From JADHUC01 sp964623055 (GTDB lineage Bacteria; Planctomycetota; Planctomycetia; Pirellulales; Pirellulaceae): 64,000 nucleotides of DNA. The notes under the pieces were generated by a model. It was not told the origin of the DNA. It saw only the letters and a program-made list of their open reading frames with translations, and did no database searches. Below are positions 19,339 to 28,636 of the stretch, in pieces (position 1 is the first letter of the stretch; each line of letters opens with the position of its first letter). The stretch lies in assembly GCA_964623055.1 (NCBI GenBank), contig CAZURK010000035.1, positions 8,046-72,045 on the forward strand. The letters are read 5' to 3'. The position numbers and the translations under genes were made by a program.

Positions 19339-19391
19339 GGGTGCTTTCGCACGGCGGACCGCACGTTCATATTGCTGTCACGATACCGGGC

Positions 19392-20258
19392 TCAGAAAAT
19401 GTACTCACCAAAGAAGTCGTACTCGGTGCACAGTCTACGGTTGTCGATAGGCCATCGGCGTTTGCCGTATCGGCGATAGAACGCCAAGAGAAGTTTGTAG
19501 TGCGCACGGCCCGCGAAATAGCGCCACGGTCTCCTGCGTGCCGTCTGATTGGATTCTTGAAACGCTGCCACATCGTCTGCCAATGCCCCTCCGTAGTCCG
19601 TTCTCTGCTGCGGGAACAGGACGTCGCGTGCATAGGCATACAGTTCCATGTCATGTTCGTTGTTTTCCAGAATTTGCGGCTCGAATTCCGGCCAGCGCTC
19701 CTGAACCTCCTTCTGGGCCGGGCCCTGCAAACCAACGTTCCGCGGGTGACCGTAGCGTACATCCAGAGGCAAGTCAGATATCACACTGCGGAGAATCACC
19801 AGCGATTCATCCATGGCCTCGGTCAAACCGACAAATTGAAACTTCTCTTTCAGCAGTTGCTTTGCGGCCTCGGCATCCGCCGTTCCGGCGATGTACTTCG
19901 TCTGTTTGTTCATCCAAGACCGATTGCTGAGCCACTCGTGGAAATTGGCGACCCGGCCGTTCTTGTAGCGCACATGGTAGTAGTCTGACAGGTAGCGGCG
20001 CACCGGATCTCTCAGGAAGGTGATATAGCGGATGTCGGGTGCCGCACGCTCCAAACCGCTGTACACGCGCACGTGGTGACCCGCAATGTGTTGAACCCAC
20101 GGGGCCCAGCGTCGCAACAATTCCAGGTCTGCGGGTGAGATAATGCGCCGGTCATCCACCCACGGTTCAAGTTCCATGAACCGGTAGCCCAGACTCTGGC
20201 GAAAAACGAAGTTTAGGGTCGTGCCGGCGGCTTTCGGCACATGGACAAAGCAGAGCAT
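19392..20258 (-). CDS. Sulfotransferase (Sulfotransfer_2-like)
   Basis: 288 residues. Seen: the 5'-phosphosulfate loop CFVHVPKAAGTTLNFVF (residues about 3-19) and the 3'-phosphate element YITFLRDPVRRYLSDYYHV (about 78-96). Both are characteristic of PAPS-dependent carbohydrate sulfotransferases of the type that includes heparan and chondroitin sulfotransferases. It would transfer sulfate from PAPS to a hydroxyl or amine of the polymer or precursor. The C-terminal 70 residues are basic and have no obvious domain. A second, unrelated sulfotransferase is at 34371-35381, supporting a sulfated product. Confidence 0.86.
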   Translation of the reverse strand: MLCFVHVPKAAGTTLNFVFRQSLGYRFMELEPWVDDRRIISPADLELLRRWAPWVQHIAGHHVRVYSGLERAAPDIRYITFLRDPVRRYLSDYYHVRYKNGRVANFHEWLSNRSWMNKQTKYIAGTADAEAAKQLLKEKFQFVGLTEAMDESLVILRSVISDLPLDVRYGHPRNVGLQGPAQKEVQERWPEFEPQILENNEHDMELYAYARDVLFPQQRTDYGGALADDVAAFQESNQTARRRPWRYFAGRAHYKLLLAFYRRYGKRRWPIDNRRLCTEYDFFGEYIF

Positions 20259-20312
20259 GACGTCCTTCCTTGGTCTTGCGCAAAGGCTCGCTTCCTAGCG
20301 AAGCCGGCCCAG

Positions 20313-22517
20313 CTACGCCGCATCTCGGATACTCTCTTGATGGGTCAATAGTGGTAACGTGACTTCTCTTCTTTCCGCCGCGCTCTGCAAGGCGGCCCTC
20401 GCCATCCACGTGGCAAGCGTTCCTGCGCGAGCGTCCGCGCCGCACCCGGCGGACGATTCACCGCGGACAGTGGCGGCGAAGTATTGCAGTTGCTGCAAGT
20501 ACCCCTTGTCGTTTCGGCCGCGGCGTTTCCCCCTCTCTCGCGCGCCGTAGATCTTCAAGCTGCGAAAACTGTCACACTGTGCCGCGCGCCCGTTGCCAAG
20601 GGCTTCGTAGCGTTCCTTTCCGATCCCAGGGCTACCGACCGACGTGTACGTCACGCTGCAAACCGAGCCGTCCGGGTAGCTGATCGCAACAACCAGATTC
20701 GGGTTCGTCGACGACGGCTCGCCGAGATAGTGAGCAGACAACGAGGAAGGCGCGGAACCGATGAACCAATTGCACAAATCCAGGAAGTGCACGCCCTCGC
20801 CTAGAAAGCGGCCGCCTTCTTCGATCGTGTTGCTCCAATGACTCCGACACGAATCTGGTATGCTCGCGCGACACGCCAGAATCCGTTGTCCGGCTGAACC
20901 GATCGCTTCACTCATTTGCTGCAGGTAGGGAGCAAATCGCCGATTGAAGCCCACTTGCACCACAAGGCCTCGCTCGCGAGCGAGCGTTTCGATTCGCATA
21001 CCTTCGTCGACGGTCAGGCACAACGGCTTTTCCACGAATACATGTTTGCCAGCTTCCAGTGACTCGATGACCAGCCCGGCATGCGACGCATGACGTGTGC
21101 AGATCAGCACAGCGTTAATGTGTGGATCGTCCAGCAACAACCGATGGTCGCTGGCGGCGACCGGTACGCGGAACCGGCGGGCGACGACGGCGGCACTGCC
21201 GCCGGATCTTGAAGCAATGGCCGCAACTTCGAATCGATCCCGCAACCGTCGCAGGTACGGCAAATGGACGCCTTTGGCGAACCCGCCACAACCGATCACG
21301 CCAAGCCGGATGCGATCCTGCTGGATTGGCTGGTTCTCTATGCCCGTGTGAAGTACGTAGGCATCTCGTGGAATCGGCTGGGGAATGTCTGCCGTGGTGC
21401 CGTAATCGAACAGGACTCCGTAGATCCCCGGATCGGCCTTCTTGGCCAACTGGTAGGCTGCCGAACCGTCAGCGATGGGGTAGGTTCGTGAAATCAGAGG
21501 GCGAAGGTCAATGCGGCGATCGGCCAACAACTGCAGGAAATACTCCAGATTCCGGCGCTCGGTCCACCTGGCATGAGCGATTGGGTAATCGCGGCCTCGC
21601 AATTCGTATTCATCGTCGTAGCGGCCGGGACCGTACGAGCAACTGACTTGCAGGCTGATCTCCTTGCGGTACATCTTATCGCGCCGCAGGTCGAGTCCCA
21701 CAGCGCCGACCACCGAGACAGTCCCTCGCGCGCGACAGACGTCGAAGGCCAGATTCACTGGATCGGAACTCTTCGTGGCGGCGGCCAGAATCACGCCGTC
21801 TGCCCCTTTGCCGTGTGTGGCCAGCCGAACTGCCGAGCGGATGTCGCTCTGCAGATCCCAACACGTGATCCCAAACTGATGCTGGCATAGTGCTGCACGC
21901 TGCGTCGATAGATCGACTCCGAAAACGGTGTAACCCATTGCCTTCGCTAGGATTGCGGCTAGAGTGCCAATCAGCCCGAGCCCAATGATCACGACCGATT
22001 CGCCTGGGGTGAGCTGGAGATTGCGGATGCCCTGCTGAGCGATACAAGCTATCGCTGCGAAAGCGGCTTCATCGGGGCTCACGCCCTCAGGCACTTTCGC
22101 CCCGAGGTTCATCGGCACGACCGCGTATTCCGCATGGTTGGCCAGACCGGTCCCCATGCAAGCAACCAAGTCTCCGGGCTTGCAGGCCGTTGGGGCGCCA
22201 TCGACCTCGACAACTTGGCCACAGCAGGAGTAGCCAATCGCTGTGTGGTCGTCGAGCTTGGCCCGCACGGTTTCCCAGGCTGTTTGAAATCCGCGCGTGC
22301 GCGCCAGTTGCCATACTTTGCCGACTTTGTCTCCGGACCGACATGCCTTTTCGAACACACCCAACCAGCCGCCGCGCCGAGATACAGCCGCCGATTCGGT
22401 TCCCGTACTGATCAACGAGTACAGGTTGCGAACTAGAAGAGAATTAGGCAAGCGTCCGGGGAGAGGAACATCGAAGACGGAGATCTCTCCCTTGCCCGAC
22501 AGGAATACTTGTTTCAT
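20313..22517 (-). CDS. MDR dehydrogenase - GFO/IDH/MocA oxidoreductase fusion
   Basis: 734 residues. Residues about 1-375 are a zinc-independent medium-chain dehydrogenase (SLISTGTESAAVSRRGGWLG, AIGYSCCGQVVEVDG, and the nucleotide loop VVIIGLGLIGTLAAILAKAM). Residues about 395-700 are a GFO/IDH/MocA domain (IRLGVIGCGGFAKGVHLPYL, HVFVEKPL, VQVGFNRRFAPYLQQM, GEGVHFLDLCNWF). Such bidomain oxidoreductases are known next to heparinase II/III genes, and here one lies 263 bp upstream on the same strand. The role is probably NAD-dependent remodelling of a nucleotide sugar; the substrate is unknown. The C-terminus is IRDAA. Compare the paralogue at 28637-30880. Confidence 0.9.
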   Translation of the reverse strand: MKQVFLSGKGEISVFDVPLPGRLPNSLLVRNLYSLISTGTESAAVSRRGGWLGVFEKACRSGDKVGKVWQLARTRGFQTAWETVRAKLDDHTAIGYSCCGQVVEVDGAPTACKPGDLVACMGTGLANHAEYAVVPMNLGAKVPEGVSPDEAAFAAIACIAQQGIRNLQLTPGESVVIIGLGLIGTLAAILAKAMGYTVFGVDLSTQRAALCQHQFGITCWDLQSDIRSAVRLATHGKGADGVILAAATKSSDPVNLAFDVCRARGTVSVVGAVGLDLRRDKMYRKEISLQVSCSYGPGRYDDEYELRGRDYPIAHARWTERRNLEYFLQLLADRRIDLRPLISRTYPIADGSAAYQLAKKADPGIYGVLFDYGTTADIPQPIPRDAYVLHTGIENQPIQQDRIRLGVIGCGGFAKGVHLPYLRRLRDRFEVAAIASRSGGSAAVVARRFRVPVAASDHRLLLDDPHINAVLICTRHASHAGLVIESLEAGKHVFVEKPLCLTVDEGMRIETLARERGLVVQVGFNRRFAPYLQQMSEAIGSAGQRILACRASIPDSCRSHWSNTIEEGGRFLGEGVHFLDLCNWFIGSAPSSLSAHYLGEPSSTNPNLVVAISYPDGSVCSVTYTSVGSPGIGKERYEALGNGRAAQCDSFRSLKIYGARERGKRRGRNDKGYLQQLQYFAATVRGESSAGCGADARAGTLATWMARAALQSAAERREVTLPLLTHQESIRDAA

Positions 22518-22780
22518 GGGAATGGTCTGTATTACCTCGTGAATCTGTCACCAAGTTCTCGACCTGGCCCAACGGTCGATCACCGGCGCATGCACTGCTG
22601 GCATGCGTGTGGTGGTCCGATCTCTAGCCCGGATATTTCATCCGTTTGTAGCCACGTTCGCCAGAACGTGGGGCGTGTCCTGAAGTTACGACCACGTTCT
22701 GGCGAACGTGGCTACGACAGCGTGTCACGCAATTGCCAGGGGCGTGAAATATCCGGGCTAGAGAAAATCGCGCGCGGAAT
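22518..22780. repeat. Nested palindromic element (family A, copy 1) in a 263-bp intergenic gap
   Basis: Positions 22621-22764 form two nested perfect inverted repeats. The outer 20-nt arms tctctagcccggatatttca at 22621-22640 and its exact complement at 22745-22764 enclose inner 24-nt arms at 22648-22671 and 22692-22715 (core cacgttcgccagaacgtgg). No coding capacity and no T-run, so it is not a classical terminator, although a transcript would fold strongly. The rest of the gap shows nothing. A second, diverged copy lies at 57427-57529. Confidence 0.93.
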
Positions 22781-24862
22781 CTATGTGCGTAGGCCGCTGG
22801 CGTCAACGTCAGTTTGCGCGAAGTCCTCCTGGCATTGCTTTCCAGCAGGGGCAATGGCGAACGTGAGCAGGGATCTCCCGTTAATCGAGCTTCGCAAGAC
22901 CAGAGTGCGAGATCTGGTGCGCTCGCCATAGGAACTGCTGACCCAATCATCAATCAACGTCGCTTGGGCATCGTCCTCCCAATTGACGAGGAATTGGCGA
23001 TCTCCTCCCGCTGAGATGAGCAAATGCTGTTCCGATAGCGTCAGCTCCAAGCTGGGCTCGAAGTGCAGAAATCGCTCGACAACATGCTGGCCCATCCCCT
23101 GGAAGCCATCCGACACGGTTAATCGGGTGTCGGAGGCCGAAAACTCGAACTCGCGATGGTATCGCACGGGATTGGGCAATCGGGCATAGCCGTCGTGTCG
23201 TGCAGACAGGAAGAAACCATCTTTGCTCTTTCGCCATGAGACGTCATAGGGGTCGGCCTCCGTACCCAGTCGCCACAACTGTCTGGGAAAGACAGCGGCC
23301 ATCTCTTCGCCATCAATCATGGCTACGTTGTGAGCACGCGTCGACCGAAAGCGATTCCGTGCATCGGGATCGCCCGTGTAGATGTAGCTGCCTGGATCGA
23401 CGATCAGAGGAATGCCCTGCAGCGTCAATTCGAAGCTGAGCGCGTCAAGATGCCCGTGCCCGCCGCGACCGCCTGAGCCCACTTCACCGACATCGGCAAC
23501 AAAATGGTGGTCCCCAATCGTTGCGCAGACCATGTCCCCGTCGCAAAAATGCTGTACCGGATCGAATGGCGTGTTCAGCGTCGATTCATCTTCCTGCTGG
23601 CGCGATCCCGTAGCTCCAAAAAACAGCGGAACGTCGATGGCACGTGCTCCGGGGGCCGCGAGCGATTTGTCATTGAAATACGCGGCCCCCAAATCCGTCA
23701 GGGCGCGATGATCGCGATGGTGTCGTCCCTCGAACCATGTGGCGTGCGCGTCGTCGCTGTCACCCCAAATCGGAGCCATTCCGTCCGGACGCGTATACGC
23801 GCGAGTGTAGCGACACGCTTGGTGAAGTCGTTGTTTGGCCGCAGTTCCAACGTCGATCCCCGATCTTTCCATCGCGATAAAGGCAATAAGAAAGAGCTGC
23901 GTTACGAGGCGATGATAGGCGGTGGATTTTTCGAAATTCACGCCGTCCTCGGAATACTGCGCGAGCACCTCCTTCTCGATGTAGCGGCGGGCATATGTGA
24001 CCCAACGTGTTGCCTCCGGCACGTCGTCGCGAAGCGCGAGTCCAAGAAGCAGAAGGGCCACGATTTCGGCTGCAAAGTGATTGCCCCGCACATCGCTGTA
24101 CTCGACCGTCCTATAGAGGAAACGGCCGTGCAACTCGCATAAGACGGCCAGCTTCTGCAGCGATCGCGTATCATGCGCCTCGAGGTGTGCCAGCAATGAC
24201 AGCAGTATCACAAGGTTCACGCTTCGCATCGCGCATTCCATGGGATACCAGTTGACGGAGTTCGCAAACGGATTGCCGTTTTGCCAGCTTGTGAGAATTC
24301 GATCAAGCGTTCTCGGCCACTCTTCATCGCGCTCAAGCACGGCCAGTAGAGTGGGGATCATCAGGAAATTCAGTCGCGACAACTCCCACGGATAATGCAC
24401 GTCGTAGGGAACCGACTTGTCGAATTCGTAGAAGTTGTACTGGCGATAGAAGGCGTTGGGCCAACAGTGCCCAAAACGCCAGTCTTTGTGCCACGAGACT
24501 TCTTCCCAGTCTGGAAGATCGACGGTTGATTCGTAGACCCGGACCTTCCGTTGAATGACGCGGTCACGATAATCCGCGAGTTGTGAGCTGAGTTCCGGAT
24601 GTGTTTTCAGCAGACTCCGCACGGCTGCGATGCTGTCTTCGGTTATCAGCCCAGGGGGCTTACCCTTCTGACGTGTGATAGATCGAAGAACGGCATCTTT
24701 CGTCCATCGTCGCTGGGCCGCTTTCTCGTATCGTCTCCAAAGCCTGAGATAGTGATGCGCGAGAAGGAGTGTGAACTGAGAGGCTTTTTGCGCGACAACT
24801 CTCAGGGGTTTGCCTCGCATTCGCCAAGCGAGCGCAATCAGACGTCGCGGCATGAGAGGCAT
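22781..24862 (-). CDS. Heparinase II/III family protein, biosynthesis-associated
   Basis: 693 residues from the ATG at 24862 (a GTG one codon upstream is open). The N-terminal (alpha/alpha) toroid is present (HYPWELSRLNFLMIPTLLAV; VEYSDVRGNHFAAEIVALLL; AQYSEDGVNFEKSTAYHRLV). The C-terminal beta-sandwich has the family signature GHGHLDALSFELTLQGIPLI, then VDPGSYIYTG and RSTRAHNVAMIDG. No signal peptide is visible and the N-terminus is basic, so it may act in the cytosol or be exported otherwise. The family cleaves uronic-acid polysaccharides, and its fold is shared with dermatan sulfate epimerase, so a C5-epimerase-like role in synthesis is also possible. It pairs with the adjacent fusion dehydrogenase. 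Confidence 0.85.
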   Translation of the reverse strand: MPLMPRRLIALAWRMRGKPLRVVAQKASQFTLLLAHHYLRLWRRYEKAAQRRWTKDAVLRSITRQKGKPPGLITEDSIAAVRSLLKTHPELSSQLADYRDRVIQRKVRVYESTVDLPDWEEVSWHKDWRFGHCWPNAFYRQYNFYEFDKSVPYDVHYPWELSRLNFLMIPTLLAVLERDEEWPRTLDRILTSWQNGNPFANSVNWYPMECAMRSVNLVILLSLLAHLEAHDTRSLQKLAVLCELHGRFLYRTVEYSDVRGNHFAAEIVALLLLGLALRDDVPEATRWVTYARRYIEKEVLAQYSEDGVNFEKSTAYHRLVTQLFLIAFIAMERSGIDVGTAAKQRLHQACRYTRAYTRPDGMAPIWGDSDDAHATWFEGRHHRDHRALTDLGAAYFNDKSLAAPGARAIDVPLFFGATGSRQQEDESTLNTPFDPVQHFCDGDMVCATIGDHHFVADVGEVGSGGRGGHGHLDALSFELTLQGIPLIVDPGSYIYTGDPDARNRFRSTRAHNVAMIDGEEMAAVFPRQLWRLGTEADPYDVSWRKSKDGFFLSARHDGYARLPNPVRYHREFEFSASDTRLTVSDGFQGMGQHVVERFLHFEPSLELTLSEQHLLISAGGDRQFLVNWEDDAQATLIDDWVSSSYGERTRSRTLVLRSSINGRSLLTFAIAPAGKQCQEDFAQTDVDASGLRT

Positions 24863-25047
24863 CACGATACCCGGTGCTAGCTTCGATGTTCTGTCTTGGG
24901 TGAAGGGGTAGTCGGCGACCGAACAGAGTGTCCTGGAAGGAGACGAGGCAGTGTTGGGGCATCTGCCGCACGTCGAGCGCTATAACGCAGATTCTCCCAT
25001 GGCACAAGTCCAGTCACCGTAATGGCGTACAACCGAAAGAACTCGTT

Positions 25048-28000
25048 CTAGCAACTTGCGCACGATTCGAGAAGATCGTTCAAGTGCTCTTCGTCGGCAT
25101 ACAGCAAATCGACGTTCGATGTTACCTTGCGGATGCCTGGGGACAGCCAGCCGCACATAATGTGATTGTCCTGAGCGTCGTCGAAGATATCGTCATGGCC
25201 CAGCACGTGGCCCAGTTCGTGGACGACCACCGTCAATAAATCGATACGATCTTTGGGTACATCTGCCCGCGGGCCGAGCGTGTCTTGGTCAGGGGCACCC
25301 TGGACGTTGGGCGTCGAGTCGGTGAACCAGCCGTAGCCGGCTGCGTCTACGTCGAGGGTGATGATGCTGCCCAAGGTTTGGCCGAGTTGCGCGCCGGGTA
25401 GGTCGGCGACCCGCACCTCGACGTTTGCCAACGTTACCAAGTCCGATGATTCCAAACCGACGACGGACAGCGCGGCGATGGCCTGTTCGACCACGGGCGA
25501 AAGCTCTCCGACCGTCAAAGGAATCGTATCGACCGACGTTGCAGCCGGACCATTCGCAGCCAACAGGTTCTCCGGGACCGCCCAGTTGCCGACCACTGGT
25601 GTGCCGACTAACCCGTAGTCGTAGAATGTGTCGCCGCCGGCCACGCGATCCCATTGACCGTTGCCGGTGGTGTCCAGGTAGAAAGAGCCATCGTCGTATA
25701 GCCCCAAGTCGTCGGTCCCGTTGCCGTCCCAGTCACCGATCACCGGCTGAGCGATCTTGCGAATCGCCTGGATACCAACATCGCGGAACATGTCTCCGCC
25801 AGCCACGCCGTCCCATTGACCGTTGCTCGAAGTATCCAGGTAGAAGTAGCCGTTGTTGAATAGCCCCAAGTCATCGGTGCCGTCGCCATCCCAGTCGCCG
25901 ATCACCGGCTGAGCGATCTTGCGAATCGCCTGGATACCAACATCGCGGAACATGTCTCCGCCAGCCACGCCGTCCCACTCACCGTTGCCCGAAGTATCCA
26001 GGTAGAAGTAGCCGTCGTTGAATAACCCCAAGTCATCGGTGCCGTCGCCGTCCCAGTCGCCGATGACCGGCTGGGCAGTCTCGCGAATCGCTTGAATTCC
26101 AAAGTCGCGGAACGTGTCTCCGGCAAGTACGCCGTCCCATTGGCCGTTGCCGGTCGTATCGAGATAGAAGTACGCGTTGCTGTACAGCCCCAGATCATCG
26201 TTGCCATCACCATCCCAGTCACCGGACAGGCTTACGGCGGGGGGCAAGGTCGTAGCGATGCCCAACGGAGATGTTGCTCCGCCAGCGGGAAGCTTGGATT
26301 GCCTTGTAATGACTAGCGGATTCTCAACCTGCTGTCCCTTAAGCGTGACAATCTTTGCTAGCCCCACGAATTCTGAGAGATCAACGCCGGGATTGAGAGA
26401 GATGTCGCCGTTGAGGCTTTCTGTTACCAGTTGATTGTACGAGCCATTGAGCGTTTCTCCGGTATCCCTGTTTGTCGAACGGTACGTGCCGTCACTTTGT
26501 CGTACCGTTTCCCATACAGACGTTACCTCCAATGTTTCCAAGTCGATCAGTTCAAAGCTTGTGGTATCTCCAACGCCGACGGGAGTGGGTGATGCGTGGG
26601 CATTTCTTTGTGTTCGGAACATCTTCAGCATGTCATAATGCCGTTCACCATCTGCAAGGCTCCAACTCGTGATGCGGTGCGGAATATCGAAATAGTCGAG
26701 TGCCAACCACCCTTTATCATGACTTGGAACGATGGGCCTGTTCGTATCGGTCCTGTAGCCGTGCCCTGTGGCGACCCATGTGGGAATCAGCGTGATCGAG
26801 TCAATCGCAGCCTGTCCGCCGTTCTTCTGCGCTTCCGTAACCACTTGATGTGCTTCTAACCAACCGAGAGGCTGCTGGGTTGCCGTCTCGAGTATGACTG
26901 TGTTGTACGTCGGGTCTTGTACAATAAAGCGGTTCAGCTCCGGCAGGTAGACCTCCGTCGTCCCGTGCGACTGCGTGTAGTTATCTCCGACCCGAAAAGG
27001 ACCGATTTGACCGTTGATTGTTCCGATTCGATTCGTTTCATACCCGAATGCGCGATACAAATGGAATAGCGCGTAAGACATCTGACCGCAGTTACCACGA
27101 CTGGGATACCGCCACGTTTCGGCAATGTCTTGCCGTTCCGGAGCAATTGTTCTCCCTTTTACCCACAGGTACCTGAGGTAGTCGGGTGCGCTGTAGTTGA
27201 GCTTGTGCAGCAGGTCTCGCAGTAGCCCTGTGGAAACCATCGTTGATTTATTAAACAGGCTCGGATCGACGCCATACACCCTCACGGCGTAGTCCGTAAT
27301 ATACTGACGCAGATAGTCGTAGTCATCGACGCCTCCGTCGTATGGGCGAAGCGCGGAGAGATCGAGCGGAAAGGGAGCAGCACTTGCGATGTCATCGAGA
27401 ACCTGTAAGGACGCTGCCGCGTTGCGTAATGGGGGGATCCGAAAATCCGAAAACGCATCGCCGCCGACAACGCGGTCCCAACGACCGTTGCCGGTTGAAT
27501 CGAGATGGAAGAACTGCGATTCCCGGCTGACGCCCACTTTGTCGATCGGCCCGGGCCAGGCCGGGGCAACTCCATCGGGCAGACGCCGCGTGCCCGTCGG
27601 CAACAGGTCGGCCATCAGGGATTGAGGCCGGTCTTGGCTATGTGCCAGGTCGAGCGTGTGGCCGATCTCGTGCATCAACACGGTCAGCAAATCGGTCCGG
27701 CCGAGTGCAGGTCCTCCGTTGGTGGTCAACTCCGTCGCACCGGCGCGAACCAGGAACTCCTGATCGTCGTTCGCGACCGGGTCCAGAAACCAGCCGTGTC
27801 CTGCCGCGTTTTCATCAATCAAGATCGTGTTACCGGGCGTGCTGCTCAGCAAGTCGTTGGGTGGGAGCGTGCTGCCAAGCAAGTCGTTGGCCAGGTCCGC
27901 CACTTGGATGTTGATTCCGTGCAACAGATCGATTTGCTGTGGCGTCAAGCTCGTCGAACTCCAACGCTGGATCGCTTCGTCGAGCAATGGGGCCACATCC

Positions 28001-28260
28001 GCTACGGTGAGCGACGCTGCTCCGGCGCCCACTCCGTTGGCCGCGACCAAATGGCTGGAGTTCGTACCAATAGACTCAAACGCGGTGGTACTGGCGTGAC
28101 CAATCGTGTCTGACAAGAGTGAGTCGGCAATGGCTGCTAGCAGTCGTCTGTCATCGAGCTGCTCTAGAACCATTCGTCGCGTCGTGGATCGGGACGGGCG
28201 TTTCGTCTTTGGTGCCTTGTCGAGCCGCGTGGTATTTCTGTCGGAACTGCCGAAATTCAT
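25048..28260 (-). CDS. Planctomycete surface protein: two matrixin-like protease modules, transglutaminase-like domain, VCBS repeats
   Basis: 1070 residues from the ATG at 28260; a TTG at 28281 is open. The N-terminus has RRMVLEQLDDRRLLAA, the planctomycete extracellular-protein motif. Module 1 (about 60-240) contains zinc-protease HEIGHTLDLAH. Next is a transglutaminase-like domain with a candidate Cys-His-Asp triad (GNCGQMSYALF, SHGTTEVYLPE, FIVQDPTYNT). Four near-identical 54-residue repeats (GDWDGDGTDDLGLFNDGYFY) look like VCBS/FG-GAP calcium blades. A second protease module with HELGHVLGHDD follows, ending CASC. The two protease modules are duplicates, sharing DAAGYGWF/NAAGHGWF. It is the promoter-proximal gene of the minus-strand EPS block. 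It probably acts at the cell surface; substrate unknown. Confidence 0.8.
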   Translation of the reverse strand: MNFGSSDRNTTRLDKAPKTKRPSRSTTRRMVLEQLDDRRLLAAIADSLLSDTIGHASTTAFESIGTNSSHLVAANGVGAGAASLTVADVAPLLDEAIQRWSSTSLTPQQIDLLHGINIQVADLANDLLGSTLPPNDLLSSTPGNTILIDENAAGHGWFLDPVANDDQEFLVRAGATELTTNGGPALGRTDLLTVLMHEIGHTLDLAHSQDRPQSLMADLLPTGTRRLPDGVAPAWPGPIDKVGVSRESQFFHLDSTGNGRWDRVVGGDAFSDFRIPPLRNAAASLQVLDDIASAAPFPLDLSALRPYDGGVDDYDYLRQYITDYAVRVYGVDPSLFNKSTMVSTGLLRDLLHKLNYSAPDYLRYLWVKGRTIAPERQDIAETWRYPSRGNCGQMSYALFHLYRAFGYETNRIGTINGQIGPFRVGDNYTQSHGTTEVYLPELNRFIVQDPTYNTVILETATQQPLGWLEAHQVVTEAQKNGGQAAIDSITLIPTWVATGHGYRTDTNRPIVPSHDKGWLALDYFDIPHRITSWSLADGERHYDMLKMFRTQRNAHASPTPVGVGDTTSFELIDLETLEVTSVWETVRQSDGTYRSTNRDTGETLNGSYNQLVTESLNGDISLNPGVDLSEFVGLAKIVTLKGQQVENPLVITRQSKLPAGGATSPLGIATTLPPAVSLSGDWDGDGNDDLGLYSNAYFYLDTTGNGQWDGVLAGDTFRDFGIQAIRETAQPVIGDWDGDGTDDLGLFNDGYFYLDTSGNGEWDGVAGGDMFRDVGIQAIRKIAQPVIGDWDGDGTDDLGLFNNGYFYLDTSSNGQWDGVAGGDMFRDVGIQAIRKIAQPVIGDWDGNGTDDLGLYDDGSFYLDTTGNGQWDRVAGGDTFYDYGLVGTPVVGNWAVPENLLAANGPAATSVDTIPLTVGELSPVVEQAIAALSVVGLESSDLVTLANVEVRVADLPGAQLGQTLGSIITLDVDAAGYGWFTDSTPNVQGAPDQDTLGPRADVPKDRIDLLTVVVHELGHVLGHDDIFDDAQDNHIMCGWLSPGIRKVTSNVDLLYADEEHLNDLLESCASC
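25575..26232 (-). repeat. Tandem 162-bp in-frame repeats encoding VCBS-like blades
   Basis: Four units with an exact 162-bp period: the string accggctg recurs at about 25742, 25904 and 26066, and each unit encodes one 54-residue blade. The two central units are nearly identical at the DNA level, which implies recent duplication or gene conversion. It is a likely site of copy-number variation and assembly error. Confidence 0.9.
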
Positions 28261-28636
28261 CGGGTCAACGTCCTCAGGCAAATCTGGGCATCATGACAGC
28301 AAGTGACTGCAGCAAGTGACTGCAGTACAGTCAGCATCGGTCGCATTTCGCCTTCCTCTCAAGACGAGTTTGCTGAGCGAGATGGACTTCGCTGGATGCT
28401 AGCAGCGTTGCATGCACCCGAGCCAATCCGCAAATACCGAGATCAGCGCTCCTGTCAGGAAACTCGCAGGAAATAACCTACTGTGTGCGCTACGCCCAAC
28501 TGAGCGAATCGGCCTTTTGGCTGTTTGCCCCAGACGCTAGAATCCCCCACCCGTTCTTGGACTAATCAGCCGCCCCCTAATCCTCTACCGAAAGAGACGC
28601 TCGCCTTTTCCCTGCGTCTAGTCGGCCTCAAAGACT
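28261..28636. promoter_or_regulatory. Divergent intergenic promoter region of the EPS locus
   Basis: 376 bp between the two divergent blocks (the surface protein on minus, the fusion dehydrogenase on plus). No coding frame is convincing. A plus-strand candidate promoter is TTGGCT at 28517-28522 with TAGAAT at 28538-28543 (15-bp spacer), which is weak. A 13-bp tandem duplication cagcaagtgactg lies at 28297-28309 and 28310-28322, just upstream of the minus-strand start. Promoters for both blocks must lie here or within the first genes. Confidence 0.5.
28297..28322. repeat. 13-bp tandem duplication upstream of the minus-strand EPS block
   Basis: Two exact copies of cagcaagtgactg, followed by a third partial cag. 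The position, 37-62 bp upstream of the ATG at 28260, could be an operator or simple slippage. Confidence 0.85.

Noticed and set aside
22621..22764. Rho-independent terminator between the heparinase and fusion dehydrogenase
   Set aside because: Strong hairpin but no T-run on either strand, and the family recurs in coding leaders.
25575..26232. CRISPR-like array
   Set aside because: The repeats are 162 bp, without spacers, in frame, and encode protein blades.
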